Assembly: GCA_038229715.1 (NCBI GenBank)
Contig: JBBROD010000005.1
Span: 1-64,000 of the forward strand
Origin: JANMES01 sp038229715
GTDB taxonomy: Bacteria > Planctomycetota > Phycisphaerae > Tepidisphaerales > Tepidisphaeraceae
DNA: 64,000 bases
Direction of reading: 5' to 3'
Part shown: positions 44,063 to 51,381 of the stretch, in pieces
How the letters are laid out: every line of letters begins with the position of its first letter
How positions within the stretch are numbered: the stretch's first letter is position 1
Translations under genes and position numbers: made by a program
Notes under the pieces: generated by a model
Database searches by the model: none
The model's input: the letters and a program-made list of their open reading frames with translations, nothing else
What the model was told of the DNA's origin: nothing

Positions 44063-45030
44063 TTCTTTTCCGCCACATCTTCCACAAACGCGCGGTCCAG
44101 CACCAGCCATTGGTCCGGATGGGCCACCACGTATTTCTCGATCACCTTCGCGATTTTCAGTAATGCAGGGTGTACGCCGTTCACCGGTTCGGCCTGCGGG
44201 TCGACGATGATCGCTTCTTCTACAATTACCCGGCAACGTCCCGGCGCGGTGGCGAGGGTGAAGATCGGGACGATCGGCGCGTCGCTGGCCATCGCCAGCA
44301 TCAACGGGCCGAGGGGCAGCGCGACGTGTCCGCCGGCGACGGGGGCGGATTGCGCCTTCTGGCCGGGCAGGGCGCGGTCGCCTTGCAAAACAACGACTTC
44401 GTCGGCCCGCAGCGCGTCGCGGAGTTTGATCCAGATCGCCCAGCCGTCGTCGATCGGGGCTTCGATCACGCCCAGTTTCTGCCGCAGGTTCTGACGGATG
44501 GCTTCAAACCCGTCTTCGGTGTCGCGCTTGAAGACGACATGCACTTTCGGCTCGATCGCGGTGAGCGCCGCCAAGCCAAGCTCGAACGAGCCCATGTGCG
44601 CGGTGAGGATGATCGCGCCGCGTCCCAGCTTTCGGGCGGCGGCGTAGCGGTCGTGCCCGTCGACGCCATCGATGCGGGCGCGCATTTCGGCCGGCGTTTG
44701 ATCTTGCGACCGGCCGATGTCGATGACGAAGTCAATAAACCGGCGGACGACGGATCGGCCGTACTCGCGGCAGTCCATCTCGGGCAGGTCGGGTGAAATC
44801 AGTCGCCGGCCGTTGGCGATGGCGGCGTCGAGCGCCTTGGGCGAGTAGCGGATCGCAGTTCGGGCCGCCCAGCGCTTGAGAATCCGCGCCAGCCACGGCG
44901 CCTGACGCGAGACGGCGAACAGCCGACGAAGCCACCAATGCGCCACCGGCCCCATCTTAGGCGGCGCCGGCGGAGTCGCAGGCGAGGGATGAACGGGCAT
45001 GGCTTTAAGCATGGTCATGAACAAACCCAT
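44059..45030 (-). CDS. LpxL/HtrB-type lipid acyltransferase
   Basis: The 323-residue LABLAT-family enzyme has the catalytic HxxxxE motif in LTAHMGSFE (His145, Glu150), a second block VVLQGDRALPGQ, and DAPIVPIFTL. These enzymes transfer acyl chains to lipid A precursors or, in aryl-polyene clusters, are thought to attach the polyene to a lipid. In ApeJ-type proteins this domain is fused to GT2; here the two are separate. The N-terminus is uncertain, since ATG codons at 45030, 45018, 45012 and 45000 are all possible. Its stop overlaps the KS-CLF start. A nested repeat lies immediately upstream. Confidence 0.88.
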   Translation of the reverse strand: MGLFMTMLKAMPVHPSPATPPAPPKMGPVAHWWLRRLFAVSRQAPWLARILKRWAARTAIRYSPKALDAAIANGRRLISPDLPEMDCREYGRSVVRRFIDFVIDIGRSQDQTPAEMRARIDGVDGHDRYAAARKLGRGAIILTAHMGSFELGLAALTAIEPKVHVVFKRDTEDGFEAIRQNLRQKLGVIEAPIDDGWAIWIKLRDALRADEVVVLQGDRALPGQKAQSAPVAGGHVALPLGPLMLAMASDAPIVPIFTLATAPGRCRVIVEEAIIVDPQAEPVNGVHPALLKIAKVIEKYVVAHPDQWLVLDRAFVEDVAEKK

Positions 45031-45031
45031 T

Positions 45032-45213
45032 TTGCCACAGATTGGGCACGGATGAACACAGATCAGAATTTTTAGCCGCAGATAAACGCAGATGAACGCA
45101 GATTAAAAACAAATTGCACGGTGTATTCTTTCTGATCCGCGTTCATCTGCGTTTATCTGCGGCTAAAAATTCTTTCTTCATCTGTGTAAATCTGTGCCCC
45201 ATCTGTGGCTAAA
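45032..45213. repeat. Nested inverted repeat, CACAGAT around CGCAGAT
   Basis: Outer arms (45032-45073 and 45168-45211, made of CACAGAT-type units) enclose an inner pair of CGCAGAT-unit arms (45074-45105 and 45134-45164) related to the element at 29574. It appears that one element has inserted into another. It separates the ACP-FabZ and acyltransferase genes. Confidence 0.92.
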
Positions 45214-45217
45214 AATC

Positions 45218-45916
45218 TTACTCGCGATGCAGCGTGATCGTCCCCCGCGCTACTACCGTTTGGCCGACGGATGCGCTCACTTCGCACAACTGCAGTGGGC
45301 CGATCATGCGGGTCAGGGTTGAGCGGAGTTCGATCTGCACCGGCGGGGCGACGGGTTGCTCGAATCGCACGTCGACGTGCGCCAGCTTCCCGGCGCTGGC
45401 GACGCCTTGCGGCGCAGTCAGGCCCGACAACTGCGCCAAAGCCTCGGCAATTAGTACACCCGGCACGATCGGCCGACCCGGGAAATGGCCGGCGAAGAAC
45501 GCTTCCTTCCCGCTCAGCTGCCACATGCCGATCGCCGATTGCCCCGGACGGACTTCCGTCACCGCCGACACGAATCGAAAACCTTCGCCGTGCGGCAGGA
45601 GGCTCAGCCAGTCGATCTTGGGTGCGGGAGCCGTCGTCGCGGCGGCGGTTCCGGATTGTTGCTGTTGCTGCACGTAAAGCGTGAGTGTCGACACGTTTAG
45701 GAAGACCTCTTTGCCCACCGCTTCGTTAGGCACTTTAATGCCGAACTGCTTTTCCAAACTGGTGACCAGCAGGAGCATATCAAGCGAGTCGAGATCGACG
45801 TCGCCGCCAAAAAAGGGCATGTCATCGGGAATCACCGCGGCGGGGCCCAGTTTGAGGTCCCGCCGGAGGATCGATTTGATGTTCGCCAGAATGTTCGGAT
45901 CGATATCAGTGGCCAT
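45218..45916 (-). CDS. ACP fused to FabZ-like dehydratase
   Basis: The 232-residue protein joins two type II FAS parts. Residues about 5-80 form an acyl carrier protein with the phosphopantetheine serine in DLDSLDM (Ser44). A Gln-rich linker (83-99) follows. Residues about 100-232 are a hotdog dehydratase with GHFPGRPIVPG (His144) and the catalytic acid Glu158 fourteen residues later, the same spacing as FabZ His54/Glu68. In a polyene pathway it would hold the chain and remove water from each beta-hydroxy intermediate. These functions are usually separate genes. ATG 45916 starts the ACP fold; an ATG at 45961 is also in frame. Confidence 0.88.
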   Translation of the reverse strand: MATDIDPNILANIKSILRRDLKLGPAAVIPDDMPFFGGDVDLDSLDMLLLVTSLEKQFGIKVPNEAVGKEVFLNVSTLTLYVQQQQQSGTAAATTAPAPKIDWLSLLPHGEGFRFVSAVTEVRPGQSAIGMWQLSGKEAFFAGHFPGRPIVPGVLIAEALAQLSGLTAPQGVASAGKLAHVDVRFEQPVAPPVQIELRSTLTRMIGPLQLCEVSASVGQTVVARGTITLHRE

Positions 45917-46022
45917 GTGACTTGCGGTTCCCTCTCCCGGAGGGCGATTTTGGGCATTCATGTCACTTTGGCAAGGCGGGCGAGTTGGGAGAAAGCAAAA
46001 GCTCGTGATAAAACTGCGGTCG

Positions 46023-46700
46023 ATGAGCCGTTTCTACTATTCTCTCGCGCGATCGATCGGGCGGTTCATCGGCTTTCAGACGATGCAGATTCGGGTGCTG
46101 CACGCCGATCGGGCCGAGCTGACCGGTGGATTCGTGCTGGCCAGCTCGCATTTAAGTCATCTCGATCCGTGCGTGCTCAGCGGGCTCATGCGCCGGAAAG
46201 TCGACTGGATGGCGCGGATTGAGTTTTACCGCCATCGCGTCGTTGCGTTGCTGCTCCAACGGATGGACGCATTGCCCGTCAACCGTCAAGGCGTGCCGGT
46301 CAAGGCGATCCGCTCGGCGATCCGCCGGACCCGCCACGGCCGAGTGATCGGCATTTTTCCTGAAGGCGGCGTGGTGTCCGGCGAGGAATCGGCGATGCTC
46401 GGCGGGCCGATCCGGCTCGGGGCGTGCCTGATCGCACAACGCGCCAACGTCCCGGTCGTGCCGGCGGTCGTGCTGGGGTCGCACCACATGACGCGAGTCC
46501 TGCCGTGGCTGCCGTGGCGGCGGATCAAGCTGCGGGTGGCGTTTGGGGAGCCGATTTATCCACTGCAAAGCACTTCGCGACGCAAAGCAAGGATGGAAAT
46601 AGGGGAGCGGTTAGCACAGGCGTATCGGGCTTTACATGCGGAGTTGTGCCAGGAATTCGAGATTCCCAGGGAAACGGGGACACGCTGGCCCGATGCCTAA
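46023..46700 (+). CDS. PlsC-type 1-acyl-glycerol-phosphate acyltransferase, copy 1
   Basis: The 225-residue LPLAT/PlsC-type protein has the HxxxxD motif in ASSHLSHLDP, the substrate block FPEGGVVSG, and NVPVVPAVVLGS. ATG 46023 matches the usual N-terminus (MSRFYYSLARSIGRF); an in-frame ATG at 45960 would share its CATG with a possible ACP start on the other strand. It may acylate glycerolipids or transfer a polyene acyl chain to a lipid. It is divergent from the ACP-FabZ gene and followed by a second PlsC. Confidence 0.82.
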   Translation: MSRFYYSLARSIGRFIGFQTMQIRVLHADRAELTGGFVLASSHLSHLDPCVLSGLMRRKVDWMARIEFYRHRVVALLLQRMDALPVNRQGVPVKAIRSAIRRTRHGRVIGIFPEGGVVSGEESAMLGGPIRLGACLIAQRANVPVVPAVVLGSHHMTRVLPWLPWRRIKLRVAFGEPIYPLQSTSRRKARMEIGERLAQAYRALHAELCQEFEIPRETGTRWPDA

Positions 46701-46735
46701 GGATTCGCAAGACGCCTGATTACTGTTAAAGACGT

Positions 46736-46806
46736 CATCCTGAGCGGGGTGTGGGTTGAGTGTGTGGAAATCAACTGGCCGCTGAAGCGGCCAGTCCGCA
46801 AAGGCG
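46736..46806. repeat. Repeat remnants between the two plsC genes
   Basis: This holds a truncated GTCATCCTGAG arm at 46736-46745 and a GGCCGCTGAAGCGGCC palindrome at 46777-46792, followed by AGTCCGCAAAGGC. The latter belongs to the CCGCTGAAGCGG family seen in two coding regions. Confidence 0.65.
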
Positions 46807-46820
46807 GCGTGGGGCATCGG

Positions 46821-47495
46821 ATGAGCGACGCATTTTATAATTTTCTCTGGTATACGGGTTATCACGTGTTTTGGGCGTCGTCCAAGCCGGTGGTGATTAA
46901 TTCGGAAGTCACGCGCCGTCCCGGGCCGTACCTGCTGGCGTCCAACCACACCAGTCCGTATGACATCCCGTTGCTGATGCGTCACACCGCACGGAACCTG
47001 GACTTTGTGAGCATCGTGGAAGTGTTCAAAAAGCCGCTGGTCGGCTGGCTTTACGGGTCGATGAACGCGTTTCCGCTCGATCGCAGCAAGCCGGACAGCC
47101 CGACGGTTCGGATCATCCTCGAGCGCCTCGCCTGTGGGCGCGTGGTGGCGATGTTCCCCGAAGGCGCTTTCCGCAGCGGCGAGCAGTCGGTCACCCACGG
47201 CGGGAATATCCGCCCGGGCATCGGGCGGATCGCACAACTTGCTGGCGTACCGGTCATCCCCGTCGTCGTTCTGAAGTCGAACCTTTACGCCCGCCCGCTG
47301 AACTGGCTGCCGATCCGGCGGACACGGTACAGCGTGATTTACGGCCGGCCGCTTGAGTTGCGGCCCGATCTGCCGAAAACCGAGGCGGCTGCGGAGTTGG
47401 AAGTCCGGTTGAAACAAGCGTTCGTCGAGCTGCATCAAACCCTGTCCCGTTCCATGGAAGGATCGCCGATGCCCAAACCCGTCTCCTCTGATTAA
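46821..47495 (+). CDS. PlsC-type acyltransferase, copy 2
   Basis: The 224-residue LPLAT protein starts at ATG 46821; the frame upstream is repeat sequence. It has LLASNHTSPYD (HxxxxD), FVSIVEVFKKPLVGW, FPLDRSKPD and FPEGAFRSGE, then GVPVIPVVVLKS. It differs enough from copy 1 to be a paralogue rather than a recent duplicate. Two adjacent PlsC genes beside the ACP-FabZ gene suggest dedicated lipid assembly for the cluster product. Confidence 0.87.
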   Translation: MSDAFYNFLWYTGYHVFWASSKPVVINSEVTRRPGPYLLASNHTSPYDIPLLMRHTARNLDFVSIVEVFKKPLVGWLYGSMNAFPLDRSKPDSPTVRIILERLACGRVVAMFPEGAFRSGEQSVTHGGNIRPGIGRIAQLAGVPVIPVVVLKSNLYARPLNWLPIRRTRYSVIYGRPLELRPDLPKTEAAAELEVRLKQAFVELHQTLSRSMEGSPMPKPVSSD

Positions 47496-47592
47496 ATGCA
47501 ACCTGCAACTGGACTGAACCGAATGAAACCGTTACCTATGGGCCGAGAGGCTTTGGCTCCCTGTCCGCATTATCTATAGACGGTGTAACCCT

Positions 47593-50214
47593 TTGGCAGA
47601 CCGACTGCACTATCGATCGCTACTGGCTGTGCTGATGCTGATGGCGCTGGTCCCCGCGCGATCGGCCAGCGCGCAGGACTCGTATGCGTTGTCGGCCGCC
47701 TTGGCGAGCGGGCCGTACGTTCCCATCGGGCGATGGCTGCCGGTGCGGGTGCTGACGGTCAACCGGTCGGACCATTCCGTTGTCGGCGAAGTGGAATTTC
47801 CGATGAATGGCGCGAGCGAGCATGTGATGTTTCGCCTGCCGATCACCGTCCCTGCCAAATCCCGTATCACCACGATCGCGTACGTTTATGTGCCCGCGCT
47901 GCCCGAGGCGCAAGCCGCGTCGCGCGGCAAGAACAAGCCTCCGGCCTTTGCGGACAGGCCGCCGATCTGCACGGCAGCCTGGCGGGACAGCGCTGGCGCG
48001 ATGCTTGCCCGCAGTCCGATTTTGGGGCAAGCGCTCCCCGACGAAAACGAGGGTCCGTCCGGCCGGGTACAACTCGACAAGCCTCTCATGCTTTCGATCA
48101 TCGCCATCAGCGACTTTACCGCGCCGCAGCTGCCTGAGACGGCCAGCGAGCCGGGGACTTTCGCCACGCTGTTCCAGTCGGCGCAGGGATGGCGCCTGGT
48201 GAACCAGCCGAGCGACGTCGTGGATGCACCGCGCGACGGGATCGGCTTCGACGCAGTCGGCCTCGTCCTTCTCGACGCGGCCGCCGTCGAACCGATGGAC
48301 GCGGCACAGCAGCAGGCCCTCATTCAATACATATCCACCGGCGGAACCGTGGTGTTGACCGTGGGCGCGGAAATGGTCGACCCGTCGAAAAGCTGGCTGG
48401 CGCCGTATCTGCCGGCCAGGTACGTCGGCTCGCGCTTCGCCGGCTCGATCAACGTGACCACCGGCGAAAAGTCACAGGCGTTTCCCTTGGTTGCCCCGCT
48501 CGATCTGGCTGAATGGGTGGCCGATTCCACTATCGCCGGCGCGCACGTGGTAATGGCCGATAAGAACTACGTTCATCTGGCATACCGGTCGGTGGGCCTC
48601 GGCCGATTGATCGTGACGAGTTTTCCACTGACGTCGCTCGATCTCAAAGCGCCCGACGTCCGCCAATTTTGGGCGCGAGCGCTTCCGTCCTCTCCGGGAA
48701 TGAAATGGGAAACCAGCAAGCTGACGCAGGAACAAAACGTGTTGCTGGAATCGATGGTGGGCGCAAAAGTTCCACCGTGGATCGTGGCGGCCGGGCTGGT
48801 CGTAACCTACTTCGTCATCGTGCTGCTGATTCAACTGCTCGCGCGGCAGGGGCATCGGCCGATGGGGTTCGCGGTCGCGGTTGCCGTGGCGATCCTGATG
48901 GCGGTCGGATTGATCGTCGCCGGTTCCTTTCGAGATCGATCGGTATCGCTCAGCATGGCCCGAATCGATCTGCTCGATCTCTCCACCGGCGGGGTGCAGA
49001 CCGAAGCCGTTTCGCTCGTGGGCCCTAATGGAACCAACTTCCCGATCGAAGTTCGGCCGGGAACCAGCTTGCGGCAGGCGTCGACCGGCGAGCCCAAACC
49101 ACTGGATTTATCGATCTCGCCGCTGAAAGTCGCCAACGCCGCCGTCTACGCGCAACGGGTCGAGCACGTCTGGCAAATCTCCAGTGCCGTGCCGTCCCAA
49201 CTTTCGCTGAACGCGAGCGGAATGTTTGATGATCGCGGCCTGGCGTTGTCGGTCGATAATCAGGTCGGCGCGATCCAAAAACCCGTCCTCGTCGGCCCGC
49301 GCGGCACGCTCGGGCTGCCGGATTTGGCGGCCGGCAAGAGCACGCTCGGCACCAGTGACGCCATCCAGTCGACCGTCAAGCTCGAGGACGAACAGCTGCG
49401 CGACCGCATTCTGAAAGCCGCGATGGACCCGGCGCCGACCGAACGCCTGAACACCTTGACGCGACAGGAAAACGTCATCTACCTCGCCGGCTGGATGGCC
49501 GACGCGCCCGCAGCGCTGCTGGAACTGCCCGCCGACCAACAGCCGGCCATCGTGCGCGTTAACGCGCTGGCGCGCACCCGCGTGCAAATCCTACCCTCGC
49601 CGGTCGGCAGCACGGTACACATCCCATCGGCGTTTACGCAGTACGTTACGGGCGACTCGATCGGTTTGCCGTTCGACCCAACCCGGCAGCAATGGATGGA
49701 AGAATTCACGCCGCGCGAATTCCTCCTCGGCGTCTCAGTGCCGCAGAACATCGGCCATCTCCGCACGACGCGGGTGACCATTTCCCTGCAGGCCGACGCG
49801 CCCCAGCAGACGATCACGCTTTCCCGCGGCCAAGCCGCCGGTGGGAAAGTGCGACCCAATCCGACGGGGCCCGAGATCGTCACGTGGAATCAGATGATCG
49901 GCTCGCGGTCGGTCGCCGTAGATGTGGCCGACGGCGACACCGACGCCAACGGGTGGATATGGATTCGGGTGAACATCGACGGCCCGCCGGGGCAGTCGCG
50001 GTGGAAGATTCATGATTTGTCCGTCGACTACGACGGCGTGATCGACGGCCCGCCGCAGCCGGTGGTGCTGCCCGTCCGCGAGGCGTTCCAACCGCCGGTC
50101 GCTCCGGCCGGTGCCCCAAAGCCCGCGCAGCAGAAAAAGCCGGCGAAAAAGCCCCCTGCTAAACCGACCACCCAAACCGCTCAACCGAAGAAGAAAGCAA
50201 TCCAACCTCAATAG
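47593..50214 (+). CDS. Large secreted/membrane protein with DUF4350-like organisation
   Basis: The 873-residue protein has an N-terminal signal peptide (LLAVLMLMALVPARSASA), a beta-rich extracytoplasmic domain of about 370 residues, two membrane helices near 397-445 (WIVAAGLVVTYFVIVLLIQL and a second), another beta-rich domain, and a Pro/Lys/Gln-rich tail. The start is a TTG at 47593, needed for a complete signal peptide; the first ATG lies inside its hydrophobic core. It sits 10 bases upstream of an ABC ATPase, so it is probably the envelope partner of that transporter, as in Gld-like systems. No catalytic motif was recognised. Confidence 0.72.
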   Translation: MADRLHYRSLLAVLMLMALVPARSASAQDSYALSAALASGPYVPIGRWLPVRVLTVNRSDHSVVGEVEFPMNGASEHVMFRLPITVPAKSRITTIAYVYVPALPEAQAASRGKNKPPAFADRPPICTAAWRDSAGAMLARSPILGQALPDENEGPSGRVQLDKPLMLSIIAISDFTAPQLPETASEPGTFATLFQSAQGWRLVNQPSDVVDAPRDGIGFDAVGLVLLDAAAVEPMDAAQQQALIQYISTGGTVVLTVGAEMVDPSKSWLAPYLPARYVGSRFAGSINVTTGEKSQAFPLVAPLDLAEWVADSTIAGAHVVMADKNYVHLAYRSVGLGRLIVTSFPLTSLDLKAPDVRQFWARALPSSPGMKWETSKLTQEQNVLLESMVGAKVPPWIVAAGLVVTYFVIVLLIQLLARQGHRPMGFAVAVAVAILMAVGLIVAGSFRDRSVSLSMARIDLLDLSTGGVQTEAVSLVGPNGTNFPIEVRPGTSLRQASTGEPKPLDLSISPLKVANAAVYAQRVEHVWQISSAVPSQLSLNASGMFDDRGLALSVDNQVGAIQKPVLVGPRGTLGLPDLAAGKSTLGTSDAIQSTVKLEDEQLRDRILKAAMDPAPTERLNTLTRQENVIYLAGWMADAPAALLELPADQQPAIVRVNALARTRVQILPSPVGSTVHIPSAFTQYVTGDSIGLPFDPTRQQWMEEFTPREFLLGVSVPQNIGHLRTTRVTISLQADAPQQTITLSRGQAAGGKVRPNPTGPEIVTWNQMIGSRSVAVDVADGDTDANGWIWIRVNIDGPPGQSRWKIHDLSVDYDGVIDGPPQPVVLPVREAFQPPVAPAGAPKPAQQKKPAKKPPAKPTTQTAQPKKKAIQPQ

Positions 50215-50224
50215 GTGCAGCCTT

Positions 50225-51184
50225 ATGCCCATCGATCGATCCGCCCCCATCCTCCGCACCGAAGCGCTGACCAAGCAGTACGGCGACGTCACCGCGCTGG
50301 CCGATCTCTCGCTGACCGTCCATCGCGGGGAAGTCTTCGGCTATATCGGGCCCAACGGCGCGGGGAAAACCACCACCTTCCGCATCCTCTGCGGCCTGCT
50401 CGACCCGACCAGCGGCAAAGCCTTTGTGGCCGACAAGGATGTGACCGGCAACAAAGATCTCATCAAGCAGCTCGTCGGCTTTTTGCCCGACAACTTCGGC
50501 GTTTACCCGACGCTGCGGGTGTGGGAATACCTCGACTTCTTCGCGGCTGCGTACCGCGTCCCGAAAAAGCTGCGGGCCGACCGGATCGATCAATGCCTCA
50601 CCATCGCCAACGCGATGGAGTTTAAGGACAAGTTCATGGGCGCGCTCTCGCGCGGCATGAAGCAGCGGGTGGGCATCGCTAAAACGCTGGTACACGATCC
50701 GCAACTCCTGATCCTCGACGAACCGGCCGCCACGATCGACCCGCGGGCGAGAATCCTGATGCGCCAACTGCTGCGCGAGCTGGCCGATTTGGGAAAGGCC
50801 GTGCTGGTCAGCAGCCACATTCTGCCGGAGCTGGCCGACGTGTGCGACACCGTCGGCATCCTGCAGCAGGGCAGGCTGGTGGCCAGCGGGGCGGTGCAGC
50901 AGATTCTCCGCGACGTGCGGCAGAATCGCCTGATGGAAGTGCGTGTGATCGGCTCGATCGAGAAGGCCAAGGAAATCCTCGGTTCAGCTCCAGGTACATG
51001 GACGCCCGTCGACGGCGCTGGCATGGGTGTCACCGCCGCCAATACGCTGCGGTACGAAGTACAGGCCGACGAGGCGCAGCTCGCCAAGGCCGTTCTGCTG
51101 CTGTTGCAGAATAAAATCGCCGTCACCCATTTCGCCGAAGTGCCGGCTGACTTGGAAGACGTGTTTATGAGTCTGACGAAATGA
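50225..51184 (+). CDS. ABC-2 type transporter ATP-binding protein
   Basis: The 319-residue ATPase has Walker A GPNGAGKTT (43-50), a Q-loop at VGFLPDNFGVYPTLRVWEYL, signature LSRGMKQRVGIAKTL, Walker B LLILDEPAA and the H-loop VSSHILPEL. The CcmA/GldA-type sequence and neighbours point to an exporter or envelope-remodelling ABC-2 system. An AGGTG site precedes ATG 50225. It forms a unit with the upstream large membrane protein and the downstream permease, although two palindromic repeats (51188-51375) now separate it from the permease. Confidence 0.92.
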   Translation: MPIDRSAPILRTEALTKQYGDVTALADLSLTVHRGEVFGYIGPNGAGKTTTFRILCGLLDPTSGKAFVADKDVTGNKDLIKQLVGFLPDNFGVYPTLRVWEYLDFFAAAYRVPKKLRADRIDQCLTIANAMEFKDKFMGALSRGMKQRVGIAKTLVHDPQLLILDEPAATIDPRARILMRQLLRELADLGKAVLVSSHILPELADVCDTVGILQQGRLVASGAVQQILRDVRQNRLMEVRVIGSIEKAKEILGSAPGTWTPVDGAGMGVTAANTLRYEVQADEAQLAKAVLLLLQNKIAVTHFAEVPADLEDVFMSLTK

Positions 51185-51187
51185 TTA

Positions 51188-51315
51188 AGAGCTTCTAAAA
51201 TAACTCAAAGCACAACCGCGAAGGCGCGAAGAAAGAGCGCGGAGAAACGTGGGTGATTCTGGTTTCTGGTATGGTTCGCGTCTTCGCGTCTTCGCGGTAA
51301 ATTTAGACGCTCTAA
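51188..51315. repeat. Inverted repeat of CGCGAAG units
   Basis: Left arm units CCGCGAAGGCGCGAAGAA (51216 on) pair with TTCGCGTCTTCGCGTCTTCGCGG (to about 51297). The pairing extends outward to AGAGCTTCTAAA/TTTAGACGCTCT at 51188 and 51315. It lies between the ATPase and permease genes. Confidence 0.85.
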
Positions 51316-51375
51316 GTCGCATGGGCTACCAGCCCATGCCAAGGTACTCAGGCACGGGCTGGTAGCCCGTGCGAC
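51316..51375. repeat. Paired GTCGCATGGGC element
   Basis: Arms 51316-51340 (GTCGCATGGGCTACCAGCCC) and 51351-51375 are inverted copies, each a palindrome on its own. It is the same family as the in-frame copy at 27740 and directly adjoins the CGCGAAG repeat, ending 6 bases before the permease start. Confidence 0.92.
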
Positions 51376-51381
51376 AAAACA

